A stretch of DNA of 40,785 bases, from the NCBI GenBank assembly GCA_964586225.1, contig CAZPHD010000028.1, forward strand, positions 1 to 40,785. The letters are read 5' to 3'. Positions 1 to 7,792 of the stretch are shown here, piece after piece; positions within the stretch are counted from its first letter, which is position 1; each line of letters opens with the position of its first letter. This stretch comes from JANJUB01 sp964586225 (GTDB lineage: Bacteria > Armatimonadota > Fimbriimonadia > Fimbriimonadales > Fimbriimonadaceae). The notes under the pieces were generated by a model. The model did no database searches, was not told the DNA's origin, and saw only the letters and a list, made by a program, of their open reading frames with translations. A program made the translations under genes and the position numbers.

Positions 1-435
1 GAGTTTTAGTTCAGCCGCCACCGAAGCATCGGGGAGCGGAGGAAGTTCAGCGGGTCGAATCCGGTGCTTTGCACCCAAGATGTGCCGAATCGCGCCTTCG
101 AGCCACGGCATAGCTTCGTGGCGCCAGTTCAAGATCACGAGATCAAGAGAACCGGCCGAGACAACGCCATGCACGACGCCTCTATCAGTGAGACCAACGT
201 GTCCTTGTGGCACAAGCATGCCGCCTAGAACCCACGATCCGCTGCGAGAGTAGACGAGCGATCGCTCGGGAAACGCAACCTCAACGGGATAAGTTTCTGG
301 CGCACTGCCCTGAAACACTTGCGCACCCAAAAGTTCACCTGAATAGGCCTGCCTGACGGTCCCGCTCGCCAAAGATCGGACGCGCACGGGTGCGAACGCG
401 GGTGCGCCTATCTTCGAGGAAGCGACATCGTGCAA
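1..435 (-). CDS. Unidentified protein, C-terminus beyond window
   Basis: An open frame runs leftward from about position 435 to the window edge without a stop (145 codons visible). I do not recognise the family. The visible part is mixed hydrophobic/charged with no obvious membrane segment and contains the stretches VYSRSGSWVLGGMLVP and VILNWRHEAMPWLEGAI, which look like a globular domain. The start is uncertain: a TTG at 433-435 lies inside the end of the upstream response regulator gene, and a GTG about 60 bases further in is an alternative. Overlap with the receiver gene on the same strand suggests translational coupling, so a role in the same signalling path is possible but only inferred. 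Confidence 0.5.
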   Translation of the reverse strand, partial: MHDVASSKIGAPAFAPVRVRSLASGTVRQAYSGELLGAQVFQGSAPETYPVEVAFPERSLVYSRSGSWVLGGMLVPQGHVGLTDRGVVHGVVSAGSLDLVILNWRHEAMPWLEGAIRHILGAKHRIRPAELPPLPDASVAAELKL

Positions 436-848
436 TTGAGGGCGGTCCAATAATAGAGAATACGCTCTAGCGTGTCCACATACTCGTCGTGCAGGGTTGG
501 CTTTCGCACAAAACTCGCGTTATAGCGCTCCGCGACGGCGAGATCGCTCGGGTTTGCAGAGCCTGAGAACACGGTCACGGGCAAGCCTCGGGTCAGCAAT
601 CGGCGTCGGATGCGTCGCAACACCTCAAGTCCCGAAACCATGGGAAGGTCAAGATCGAGCAACACGAGATGCGGCAGCCGTTCGTGTGTCAGCTCATCAA
701 GATAAACCAGGGCTTCTTTGCCGTTGTGGACGAGATCAACTTCTGGGCGATGCGGTAGGGACTGAGCCACACTGAGCACCATTCCCTGTTCCTGCGGGTC
801 GTCTTCAACCAGCAGGACGCGCGTTTGAACCGTAGTGAGCGTCATCAT
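408..848 (-). CDS. Single-domain response regulator (CheY/Rcp1-like receiver)
   Basis: A 146-residue protein made only of a receiver domain. It shows the acidic pocket VEDD (E15-D17), the phosphoacceptor aspartate in LLDLDLP (D65), a Ser in VFSGS and the conserved Lys in VRKP. No output domain follows, so it probably relays phosphate or acts through protein contact, as CheY and the cyanobacterial Rcp1 type do. The extended loop after the first helix, with hits such as DLVHNGKEALVYL, is typical of the Rcp1 subgroup. The ATG at 848 is preceded by GGAG five bases upstream. No histidine kinase is visible in the window; the unidentified gene downstream overlaps its 3' end. Confidence 0.9.
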   Translation of the reverse strand: MMTLTTVQTRVLLVEDDPQEQGMVLSVAQSLPHRPEVDLVHNGKEALVYLDELTHERLPHLVLLDLDLPMVSGLEVLRRIRRRLLTRGLPVTVFSGSANPSDLAVAERYNASFVRKPTLHDEYVDTLERILYYWTALNCTMSLPRR

Positions 849-912
849 CGAATCTCCGTCGCTGACTCATGGTCGGGCACGATTGCGGCCACCATTCGGG
901 CCGAGAAGATTA

Positions 913-930
913 TTGCGCAACACTGCGCAA
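913..930. promoter_or_regulatory. Perfect palindrome in divergent promoter region
   Basis: TTGCGCA-ACAC-TGCGCAA, a perfect 7-bp inverted repeat with a 4-bp centre, lies between the divergent response regulator gene and the small protein gene. Its size and spacing fit a dimeric regulator's operator. The regulator is unknown. Confidence 0.4.
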
Positions 931-975
931 AGAGGCGGCAGGTCAAAGATTTTGTGAAGAACCAGCATGTTTGTT

Positions 976-1007
976 GGGAACATCTTGGGCTTGTTCCCGT
1001 CTATAAT
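976..1007 (+). promoter_or_regulatory. Promoter with overlapping inverted repeat
   Basis: A consensus -10 box TATAAT (1002-1007) lies 26 bases before the ATG at 1033. Immediately upstream is a perfect inverted repeat GGGAACA (976-982) and TGTTCCC (992-998), covering the place where a -35 would sit; no good -35 is seen at normal spacing. A regulator bound here would block or activate the promoter. Confidence 0.5.
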
Positions 1008-1032
1008 CCTGAGCCGACTCAAAGGAGGGGCA

Positions 1033-1239
1033 ATGTCTACTGGTAACCCGGCGGGACTTGAACTGACTGAAGAGGAAGCGTTCGCGTTGTTGGCAATGTG
1101 TCTCACAAGCCCACACGGTCTGGACGTGACTTCGGAGACGGCGCTACGCAAGCTGGCGGAATACGCAATCTCGAAGAGCAATCATAAAGATCATCATCTC
1201 ATCGACCTGAGCGCGTACAAGGCAGGGACCGTAGCGTAG
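1033..1239 (+). CDS. Small acidic protein of unknown function (68 aa)
   Basis: A 68-residue protein starting MSTGNPAGLELTEEEA. The start is well supported: AAAGGAGGGG (1021-1030) is an almost perfect ribosome binding site two to five bases before the ATG, with a TATAAT box further upstream. The body is predicted largely helical (EEEAFALLAMCLTSPHG, ETALRKLAEYAIS). It has no membrane segment or signal peptide. I do not recognise the family. The strong ribosome site, promoter and following hairpin terminator indicate a well expressed monocistronic gene. Confidence 0.75.
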   Translation: MSTGNPAGLELTEEEAFALLAMCLTSPHGLDVTSETALRKLAEYAISKSNHKDHHLIDLSAYKAGTVA

Positions 1240-1246
1240 TCAGTTC

Positions 1247-1268
1247 GGGGCGGCCATCGAGCCGCCCC
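1247..1268. terminator. Hairpin terminator between convergent genes
   Basis: GGGGCGGC-CATCGA-GCCGCCCC, a perfect 8-bp GC stem, lies 8 bases after the small gene's stop and just before the stop of the convergent nucleotidyltransferase. It could serve both strands; the T-run is weak (CAATTTA). Confidence 0.6.
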
Positions 1269-1276
1269 CGCTCAAT

Positions 1277-2062
1277 TTAGGGCCCCGTGGGCGCAGACTT
1301 CGCCTTGAAGGACACGGCGTACTTGTAATCGTCGACGTAGTCGATGTCGTAGGCCAGTTCGGGCGGACTTCCCGGAATCGCCCTTCCCTGCACCTTCAGC
1401 AGGTCCGTGATCTTGGCTTCAATGTCCGGCACGGTTAGCTTTTTGAGCAGGTAGTCCCAAACAAACTTCGGCCCCAGCATCTGGGCAATCTTAAACTTGG
1501 ACTTTCGGCGCGTAAACACCTCCTCCACGTGAGACAGGGCGGTCCGAAACCCCTTCACGGACACTTCATACATGCAGCCCGTCGTCCATTCGCCATCAAG
1601 TAACTTGACAAACGTCGCCTCAGCTCCCGGGAACGCCTCCTCATAGTCGGGCCGTTCGATGAGCGGCACATTGAAATCGATGTTGCGCTCACAAAGTTCA
1701 AGAAAACGGTCAACACTCGATGGGGTAAGGAACGGCAGGTCGCTGGTGACGATGAGCACTCGCTCGGGCGGAGACGGCATCATCTGAAGTTGCTCGATGC
1801 CAGCCATGATGTTCCGAGGACCCGTTCCCTTCTCCGGCAGTCGGGCGTCGGCCAGGACGCAATCCGGATGATCAATGACGGCATCAGCGCCTACAACGAC
1901 GATCCGACCAACTTGCGCCGATCCCTTCAGAGCCTCGATTGTCGATCGGATGACCGTCTTGTCGTTGAACTTGACCAGAGGCTTGTGCCGGACGCCCGTC
2001 ACACGCACGAAATCCTCCTCCATCTGCCCACCGGCAGGAATCACCACATCTAGTCCGGGCAA
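1277..2062 (-). CDS. MobA-like NTP transferase domain protein
   Basis: A 261-residue protein of the nucleotidyltransferase fold (MobA/IspD-like NTP_transf_3). The N-terminal VVIPAGG matches the nucleotide-binding loop (usually LAGGxxxR, here AGGQMEEDF), followed by KPLVKF and the metal-site motif VTSDLPFL about residue 100. The transferred group and acceptor cannot be told. The start is TTG at 2060-2062, chosen because GGAGG lies five bases before it. It sits 27 bases after the sigma factor gene on the same strand, so it is likely the last gene of the dnaG-sigma operon. The C-terminal third (from RRKSKFKIAQMLGPK) carries a family-specific extension. Confidence 0.75.
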   Translation of the reverse strand: MPGLDVVIPAGGQMEEDFVRVTGVRHKPLVKFNDKTVIRSTIEALKGSAQVGRIVVVGADAVIDHPDCVLADARLPEKGTGPRNIMAGIEQLQMMPSPPERVLIVTSDLPFLTPSSVDRFLELCERNIDFNVPLIERPDYEEAFPGAEATFVKLLDGEWTTGCMYEVSVKGFRTALSHVEEVFTRRKSKFKIAQMLGPKFVWDYLLKKLTVPDIEAKITDLLKVQGRAIPGSPPELAYDIDYVDDYKYAVSFKAKSAPTGP

Positions 2063-2089
2063 CGCAACCTCCAGCAGAGTAACCGACCG

Positions 2090-2914
2090 TTACTCCAACA
2101 CCTCAAGAAGACGACGGGCAAGGGACGGATGCTTCAGCTTCTTCAGGCTGGAGCTCTCGATCTGCCGCACCCGCTCGCGCGTCACCCGAAACGCTTCGGC
2201 CACTTCCTCAAGGGTGTAGGCTCGTCCGTCGGCCAGTCCATAGCGAAGCAACATCACGGCTTTTTCTTGGTCGGAGAGTGTGTCCAGCAGCTCCGTGATT
2301 CGACGACGGACATTGGCTTGGTCAGCCATCTCTTCGGCATCGTCGGCGGCCCGATGCGAGATGATCTCACCAAGGGCGCCTGCCTCATGTTCTCCCACCG
2401 GGGTTTGCAGGCTGATGGTCTCTTGGCAGTTCCTTCTGAGCTCAAGAATACGCTCGGGCGACACCCGCAGCGCACTAGCGAGTTCCTCAACGGTGGCTTC
2501 ACGGCCCAACTGGCAGAAGAGATCGTTTGCGACGCGAGAGAGCCGGTGGACAAGATCCATCGTGTGCACAGGGATGCGAATCGTACGCCCATGATCATGA
2601 ATCGACCTCGAAACCGCCTGCCGAATCCACCATGTGGCGTATGTGCTGAAGCGAAATCCGCGCTGCGGGTCGAACTTCTCGACCGCCCGCACCAGGCCTA
2701 TGTTTCCTTCTTGAATCAGATCCTGAAGCGACATGCCACGACCCATGTAGCGCTTGGCAATGCTGACCACGAGCCGCAAGTTGGACTCGACCAGCCGCTT
2801 GCGACTGGCGTCGCAACCCGCTTGTGCGGCCAGGGCCAGCTCAACTTCCTGTTCAGCGCTCAGCAACGGAATCTGCCCGATTCGACTCAACCAGAGTCGA
2901 ACCGAATCATCCAT
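2090..2914 (-). CDS. rpoD: RNA polymerase sigma-70 factor, primary-type (short)
   Basis: A 274-residue sigma factor with region 1.2 (about residues 4-30), region 2 with the core-binding and -10 recognition sequence RFSTYATWWIRQAVSRSI, region 3, and region 4.2 ending in VTRERVRQIESSSLKKLKHP. The motifs match primary or group 2 sigma factors. Region 1.1 and the non-conserved insert of longer RpoD proteins are missing, so this may be a compact housekeeping sigma or a group 2 paralogue. Position directly downstream of dnaG, as in the classic macromolecular synthesis operon, supports the housekeeping reading. The start at 2912-2914 has only a weak ribosome site; the reading frame stays open upstream without an ATG. 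Confidence 0.85.
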   Translation of the reverse strand: MDDSVRLWLSRIGQIPLLSAEQEVELALAAQAGCDASRKRLVESNLRLVVSIAKRYMGRGMSLQDLIQEGNIGLVRAVEKFDPQRGFRFSTYATWWIRQAVSRSIHDHGRTIRIPVHTMDLVHRLSRVANDLFCQLGREATVEELASALRVSPERILELRRNCQETISLQTPVGEHEAGALGEIISHRAADDAEEMADQANVRRRITELLDTLSDQEKAVMLLRYGLADGRAYTLEEVAEAFRVTRERVRQIESSSLKKLKHPSLARRLLEVLE

Positions 2915-3076
2915 CGCGAGCGACTCGCTTAGAGCCGCTGAATACTTACCTCTTGCTCCCTTCAGACCAGGTGCCCTCCCATTGAAGCGCGTTCGTACGC
3001 AAACCTAGGACCGAACAACGCCCGTGTAACTGGCACCTACACTATACAATAGGTTTTGCGAATCTGGGAGAGAATC

Positions 3077-4795
3077 TCATTTATTTAGATCGGTGAACTT
3101 CTTTTGAAGCTGGCGCAGGCGCTCATCACCCTCGATTTCCTTGACTTGCACCAGCGCTCGCTCGTCGCGTTTCTTGCGCAAGAGTTCGGCGGTGTCCGAC
3201 AGGAACTCGTCGTTCAGGCGATCGTCACGGCCAAACTCGAGGTCGGCGACTAGTTGCTCGTGGTCGGGAGATTCCAGCCGATGTAGCCACTCGGCAGGCT
3301 GTCCGGCAGGCGGATCGCTTCCGAAGATCTTAACCAGATGTTCGGCGAGCTCCACGCCCTTCCCGGTAAGGAAGAGATCGGGCTCGCGAATAATCGCATA
3401 CGCGTCCTTGCGGAACGTCGGGTGAAGGAACGCTCTGAACACAAAGGCCTCGGCGGCTTTCAATCCGAGTTTCGGCCGGGCAGATTCCTGCGGAAGCGTG
3501 GTCGCCGGGCGGCCCTGAGTCTTGGGCGTATGCCGTCCGACCATCACTCGGAGTGCCCGTCCCGCCTCAATCGGATCGCGTAAAGCTGGGTAGCGGGGCG
3601 CGAGGGACTGGATGTGGCGGGCGCGTTCCATCGCGTTTGGGCAATCAGCCAGGATCTCGGCGGCCTGCGCCCAGTAAGCCTCGTCGGTGGGCTGAAGCCG
3701 CAGGTCCAGTTGCTTAAGCAAAAACTCGGTTGGGGTCAGAGTCTCCTGAACCACATGTTGGACGGCGCCGGGGCCTGCTTCCTTGAGCAGGGTGTCCGGG
3801 TCTTGCCCGGCCGGCATGCTCGCGACCTTGACTTCGAGACCGACGCCCGTGAGCATCAGCGCCGCGCGGGCCGCCGCCTTCTCGCCCGCCTCGTCGGCAT
3901 CGTAAAGAATGACCACCGAAGCCGACCGGGCCCAACGAGAAAGGAGGCGCGCGTGCTCATCCGACAACGAGGTCCCGAGCGATGCAACCGCAGTCTTCAC
4001 GCCTGCGCGATGGCAGGCGATCACATCAAGGTAACCCTCGCAGAGCACAGGCGGCTTGCCCTCGTTCAGACCCGCCTTCGCGAGATGCAAGCCGTAGAGC
4101 ACTCGGCTCTTGCGATAGAGCGGCGTATCCGAGCTGTTGATGTACTTGGGATGCCCGTCTCCGAGTAGGCGACCTCCAAATGCGACCACTTCCCCACGTT
4201 CATCGCGGATCGGGAAGATGAGCCGCCCGCGGAACTTGTCGAAATACGCTCCGCTAGCATCAGCCTCAACCAGATAGAGTTTCTCGCACTCTTGAAGCGA
4301 GTAGCCCTTCTTGCGGAGGTGTGTTGCGAGCGCCACGTCAACGCTTGGCGCGTAACCGATTTCCCACTCCGCAAGCACGTCGGCGGTCAGGCCCCGTCGC
4401 TCACAGTAAGCACGGGCATCGCCCGACTTCTCAAGCTCGGCACGGAAGAAGGCGAGGGCCTCGGTCATCGCGCCTTGCCAACTTAGGCGAAGTGATGGGT
4501 CCTGGTTCGGGCGTCGCTTGAGTTCAACCCCTGCGCGCCGGGCAAGCACTTCGACGGCTTCGGGGAAGGTCATGTTTTGGGTCTTCATGACCCAAGTGAA
4601 GATATCTCCAGATTCGCCGCAGGCCCAGCACTTGTAGCGGCCGATTTGGTCGGAGACATTGAACGACGGCCGTCGGTCGTCGTGAAAAGGGCAAAGGCCC
4701 AGCCAGTTGCGTCCCGTGCGCTTGAGGCTGACCGATTCGCCAACAAGCTCGACGATTCCAATGCGGGCACGGATATCGTCGAGCTCGTCGGACAC
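3077..4795 (-). CDS. dnaG: DNA primase DnaG
   Basis: A 572-residue primase that makes RNA primers at the replication fork. The N-terminal zinc finger is clear (C35-P-F-H38 ... C56-W-A-C59). The RNA polymerase core follows with FGGRLLGDGHPKYINS, and the Toprim metal site with CEGYLDVIA and ILYDADEAGEKA around residues 250-310. The C-terminal part, from about residue 430, would be the DnaB-interacting domain and is poorly conserved. The start is GTG at 4793-4795, eight bases after the stop of the upstream Gly-rich protein gene. It is followed by the sigma factor gene after about 160 bases. Confidence 0.95.
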   Translation of the reverse strand: MSDELDDIRARIGIVELVGESVSLKRTGRNWLGLCPFHDDRRPSFNVSDQIGRYKCWACGESGDIFTWVMKTQNMTFPEAVEVLARRAGVELKRRPNQDPSLRLSWQGAMTEALAFFRAELEKSGDARAYCERRGLTADVLAEWEIGYAPSVDVALATHLRKKGYSLQECEKLYLVEADASGAYFDKFRGRLIFPIRDERGEVVAFGGRLLGDGHPKYINSSDTPLYRKSRVLYGLHLAKAGLNEGKPPVLCEGYLDVIACHRAGVKTAVASLGTSLSDEHARLLSRWARSASVVILYDADEAGEKAAARAALMLTGVGLEVKVASMPAGQDPDTLLKEAGPGAVQHVVQETLTPTEFLLKQLDLRLQPTDEAYWAQAAEILADCPNAMERARHIQSLAPRYPALRDPIEAGRALRVMVGRHTPKTQGRPATTLPQESARPKLGLKAAEAFVFRAFLHPTFRKDAYAIIREPDLFLTGKGVELAEHLVKIFGSDPPAGQPAEWLHRLESPDHEQLVADLEFGRDDRLNDEFLSDTAELLRKKRDERALVQVKEIEGDERLRQLQKKFTDLNK

Positions 4796-4802
4796 GTTCT
4801 AC

Positions 4803-5654
4803 TTACGCCTTTCCGGCAGCAACTACGATTCCGGTCACCACATGCGGCGCATCATCTTTCAGTCGATTGAGGCGGAAGGCCACCTTGTTGTTGACCAGAT
4901 AGCGAAGCACGAGGCTATTGCCATTGATCTCGTAGGCATCGGGCACGCCATATTGCTTGACAATGTCCGCGAACTTTGCGCCGTAGCGAATACCCTTGTT
5001 GGTGACCACACGGGCATCATTCGCACCGATGGCTTCGATCTGGATGATCTTGCCAAATCGATCAAGGATGAATCCGAAACGGCTGTTGCCTCGCTTATAC
5101 ACCCAGCGTGTGTAGAGAATTCGGCTGTCCTGGCCCTGGGCTCCGCCCTGGCCACCGCCACCTCCGGGGCCGGCGCCCGTGGGTCCACCACCCTGTCCGC
5201 CCCCTTGACCACCCGGACCCGCACCCGCGGCCGTCGGAGCATCTTGGCCCTGGAACAAGCCAATTGTGCTGAACGAACCCGGATTGGAAGGCGGAAGATG
5301 CCAGTTTGGCGTAGCCGCACCACCGGAAGCACCGCCGCCACGGCCTCGTTGCTCACCCTGGCCACCGCCAGCACCGGGCGCACCCGCCGCACCAGCTCCA
5401 CCACCGGCCGGGCCTACAGTTCCGCCGCCACCACCACCGACGTCTTGGACGTCGTCAGGGTTGCCAAACTTGCGAACAAGATCGATCGCCGTGTTATAAA
5501 GCTTGATGCCGACGAGACCCGTCTCGTCAGCCGTTCGAGAGCCTGCTGCTCCCGTCGCGGTTCGACGCAGACCCGAGTTGGATCCCGTTCCATCCGCCAT
5601 GACGATGGCAATCGTCGCCACTCCCGCAAGAATCAAAAAGCCAGTTCGCTTCAT
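4803..5654 (-). CDS. Membrane-anchored protein with Gly-rich linker
   Basis: A protein of about 283 residues. An N-terminal hydrophobic segment after MKRT (GFLILAGVATIAIVM) is a signal anchor or signal peptide. Next comes a short conserved block (IKLYNTAIDLVRKFGNPDDV), then about 100 residues dominated by Gly, Ala, Pro and Gln, then a C-terminal domain of about 100 residues (VYKRGNSRFGFILDRFGKI ... VVTGIVVAAGKA). The two blocks share a similar G-x-K-x-x-x-I-V-x-x-(F/Y)-G-x-P-D pattern, suggesting a duplicated small domain split by the linker. I do not recognise a named family. ATG at 5652-5654 is preferred, 12 bases after GGAGG; an ATG directly against the GGAGG (5664-5666) is possible. It leads the dnaG operon. 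Confidence 0.75.
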   Translation of the reverse strand: MKRTGFLILAGVATIAIVMADGTGSNSGLRRTATGAAGSRTADETGLVGIKLYNTAIDLVRKFGNPDDVQDVGGGGGGTVGPAGGGAGAAGAPGAGGGQGEQRGRGGGASGGAATPNWHLPPSNPGSFSTIGLFQGQDAPTAAGAGPGGQGGGQGGGPTGAGPGGGGGQGGAQGQDSRILYTRWVYKRGNSRFGFILDRFGKIIQIEAIGANDARVVTNKGIRYGAKFADIVKQYGVPDAYEINGNSLVLRYLVNNKVAFRLNRLKDDAPHVVTGIVVAAGKA

Positions 5655-5826
5655 TGAGTCGGTCATCCTCCGTGCGTTCACGCTGATGCGCTTCGTATCA
5701 TTGTGACGCGCCAAACACCCGGAACGTCACCGCCAAGGGAGCATCAACTGTAAGTTTCGATATTCAAAGCCTAGCTTCAGAAATCCGAAACTCATTCGTC
5801 ACAATAGGTCTTATATCCTAAACCAC

Positions 5827-5855
5827 TTGTTTGTCGATCCAAAACATCATACAAT
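5827..5855 (+). promoter_or_regulatory. Sigma-70 type promoter for the ECF sigma gene
   Basis: TTGTTT (5827-5832), a 17-base spacer, and TACAAT (5850-5855) form a good housekeeping promoter. Transcription would start near 5862, giving a leader of about 17 bases that includes GAGGGA before the ATG at 5879. Confidence 0.6.
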
Positions 5856-5878
5856 GTCATCGAGGGATAGAAACCAAG

Positions 5879-6448
5879 ATGAAAACACACTCGCCTCGGA
5901 TTTTGGGATGGCAGGCCCACCTGATCCAACGGGCCTCGCAGGGAGACACGGTCGCATTCGACCTGTTGTGCGAGCAAGTGCGTCCCACGCTTTACGGCCT
6001 GGCGTATCGAATGCTTCGAAACGCCGACGATGCCAACGACGCCGTGCAGGACACGCTGATCCGGGCGTTACGTGCTTTGCCCGACTTCGACCCCGAGCGA
6101 CCGCTGCGACCATGGCTGAGCCGGATCTGCTCAAACTGTTGTGTAGACATCATCCGATCTCGCCGAGGGGGCGAGTCGATTGACCTGCACGAGCACTCAA
6201 TCAGCGATGGTAACGATCCGCTTGATGAGCAAACGTCCCATGCTATGCGACAGCGCGCGCTGATCGAAGCCGTCGAGCGGCTTCCGGCACCCTATCGAAG
6301 AATCATCTTCATGCGCCACTTCCGGCATATGGAGGTAAACGAGATCGCAGCCGCGCTGAAGCGACCTGAGGGCACGGTCAAAAGTTGGTTGTTCCGCGCC
6401 CGGGCCATGCTGAAACAGGACCTAGACTTGGCAACTGCAACAGCGTAG
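5879..6448 (+). CDS. ECF-type RNA polymerase sigma factor
   Basis: A 189-residue extracytoplasmic-function sigma factor. Region 2 is visible as LYGLAYRMLRNADDANDAVQ and PDFDPERPLRPWLSRI, region 4 as AVERLPAPYRRIIFMRHFRHMEV followed by the helix-turn-helix IAAALKRPEGTVKSWLFRAR. There is no region 3. ATG 5879 is chosen because GAGGGA lies about 11 bases upstream and a -35/-10 pair precedes it; a longer in-frame start at 5831 would fall inside that promoter. No anti-sigma factor lies next to it: the divergent neighbour is the Gly-rich membrane protein, the convergent one a DNA glycosylase. What activates it is unknown. Confidence 0.9.
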   Translation: MKTHSPRILGWQAHLIQRASQGDTVAFDLLCEQVRPTLYGLAYRMLRNADDANDAVQDTLIRALRALPDFDPERPLRPWLSRICSNCCVDIIRSRRGGESIDLHEHSISDGNDPLDEQTSHAMRQRALIEAVERLPAPYRRIIFMRHFRHMEVNEIAAALKRPEGTVKSWLFRARAMLKQDLDLATATA

Positions 6449-6450
6449 GA

Positions 6451-6604
6451 GTCGGCTCGGATTGGTTCCGGGGTGCTCGGGTTGGCTCGGATGGCAGGAG
6501 GACTGGTCGGACTTGTGGCCAGCCCAACTTCTAGTCCGAGCCACTCTGAACCAATCCGAACAACCGAACTAATCCGAACCAGCCCGAGCCAACCCGCGCC
6601 AAGA
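6451..6604. repeat. Inverted TCGGATTGGTTCGG-type repeat tracts between convergent genes
   Basis: The 156 bases between the two convergent stops are filled by repeats of a unit like TTGGTTCGGA or TTGGCTCGGA, in one orientation on the left and inverted on the right. Perfect arm pairs include CGGGTTGGCTCGG (6478-6490) with CCGAGCCAACCCG (6584-6596), and GGATTGGTTC (6459-6468) with GAACCAATCC (6548-6557). It resembles a GC-richer form of the TTTTGGA tracts found elsewhere in the window. It may act as a two-way terminator. Confidence 0.75.
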
Positions 6605-7183
6605 CTATCCCCGAGGCAACGGCCTACTCACCCACCGCAGTCGCTCCGCGTCCATAAACCGCCACGGTAACTCATCGCCCTTGCCATGCGCTAACCCAAT
6701 CCGTGGGCCGACGAGAACTTCCTTGGGCGGGTCACCCGGTTCAAGGCGCAGATCTCCATCGAACAAGTTCGCTCCGTCAAACTGACGGTCAATCCCGAAG
6801 GCCGCTGTGAGTTTGCCCGGCCCGCTGAGCAAGTCCTCGTCACGCTGGGCCCTCGGGCGACGCTCGCGCATCAACACAAGCCCGGCGAGAGGTTCTGCTG
6901 CGCGGATCAGTATCGCCGCCGCCTCCCCTTCGCGATGCGCAACAACATTGAGCATCCAATGGTTGCCATAGGTGAAGTAAACATAGGCGAGCCCCGACGC
7001 ACAGAACATCGTCTCGCATTTGGGCGAACGTCCACGATGCGCATGGCATCCCGGATCATCGGGAGTGCGATAGGCCTCAACCTCCACGATGCGGGCACGG
7101 ATGACGCCACGTCGTAGCTCCCAGCCCAAGAGAAGAGGCGCCGCTGCGACAACATCCTGGACCAGTAACTGCTGAAATTTCAT
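6605..7183 (-). CDS. 3-methyladenine DNA glycosylase (AAG/MPG family)
   Basis: A 192-residue alkylpurine DNA glycosylase that excises damaged purines in base-excision repair. Family marks are IVEVEAY (with the catalytic Glu), DPGCHAHRGRSPKCETMF, AYVYFTYGNHWMLNVV, AAILIRAAEP and LLSGPGKLTAAFGI, all in the usual order, and the length is normal for the bacterial family. The ATG at 7181-7183 begins MKFQQLL with a modest AAGG upstream. It is divergent from the RRM protein gene and convergent with the ECF sigma gene, and its stop codon abuts a repeat tract. Confidence 0.93.
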   Translation of the reverse strand: MKFQQLLVQDVVAAAPLLLGWELRRGVIRARIVEVEAYRTPDDPGCHAHRGRSPKCETMFCASGLAYVYFTYGNHWMLNVVAHREGEAAAILIRAAEPLAGLVLMRERRPRAQRDEDLLSGPGKLTAAFGIDRQFDGANLFDGDLRLEPGDPPKEVLVGPRIGLAHGKGDELPWRFMDAERLRWVSRPLPRG

Positions 7184-7226
7184 AGGAACCTTGACGCATG
7201 CTCTGGTATCATAACATTTGGTTACG

Positions 7227-7238
7227 GATTCGCGAATC
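7227..7238. promoter_or_regulatory. 12-bp palindrome in divergent intergenic region
   Basis: GATTCGCGAATC is a perfect palindrome between the glycosylase and RNA-binding protein genes. It is a possible operator; no confident -35/-10 pair was found beside it. Confidence 0.25.
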
Positions 7239-7319
7239 GGAAATTGAGTTTTGAGTCTGGAGCGTTCCTCCGCCTTGTAGCTTGAAGACCCTCGCTCCTG
7301 AACCAGGAGAACCTACAAC

Positions 7320-7718
7320 ATGGCATCGAAGACCCTTTACGTGGGCAACATCCCCTACTCGGCATCCGAGCAGGACTTGTTCGACCACTTTGCAGCATTC
7401 AACCCGACTCAAGCTCGTATCGTGCAGGGCCGTGGCTTCGCCTTCGTGGACGTCGCCGCTGACCAATGCGATGACGCGATCGAAAAGATGAACCAGTCCG
7501 AAATGCAAGGTCGCCGACTCACCGTTAGCGAAGCCCGTCCCAAGGAGGGCGGTGGTGGCGGCGGCGGCGGCTACCGCAGCGGCGGTGGTGGTGGCGGCGG
7601 CTACGGCGGTGGCGGCGGCGGCGGTCGTAGCGGCGGCGGCGGCTACGGCGGCGGCGGCGGCGGTCGTGGTGGCGGCGGCGGTCGCGGTGGCGGCGGTCGC
7701 GGCGGCGATCGCTGGTAA
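7320..7718 (+). CDS. RRM RNA-binding protein with Gly-rich tail
   Basis: A 132-residue protein: one RNA recognition motif (residues 1-75) with RNP2 LYVGNI and RNP1 RGFAFVDV, followed by a tail of about 55 residues made almost wholly of Gly with interspersed Arg, Tyr and Ser (GGGYGG and GGRGG blocks). The organisation matches cyanobacterial Rbp proteins and eukaryotic glycine-rich RNA-binding proteins, many of them cold-induced. AGGAGA precedes the ATG by 9 bases and a long leader of over 100 bases lies upstream. A strong hairpin terminator follows, so it is probably a single-gene unit. The tail's GGC codon runs are replication-slippage prone, and tail length may vary between strains. Confidence 0.92.
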   Translation: MASKTLYVGNIPYSASEQDLFDHFAAFNPTQARIVQGRGFAFVDVAADQCDDAIEKMNQSEMQGRRLTVSEARPKEGGGGGGGGYRSGGGGGGGYGGGGGGGRSGGGGYGGGGGGRGGGGGRGGGGRGGDRW

Positions 7719-7741
7719 TCAGCGAAGAGCAGCCTTTACTA

Positions 7742-7775
7742 GCCCCGAGCGTTGAACGCTCGGGGCCCTTTCTTT
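7742..7775 (+). terminator. Rho-independent terminator after the RRM gene
   Basis: GCCCCGAGCG (7742-7751), loop TTGAA, CGCTCGGGGC (7757-7766), then CCTTTCTTT: a perfect 10-bp stem with a T-rich tail. Confidence 0.9.
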
Positions 7776-7792
7776 GGTAAAACCGAAAGCCA

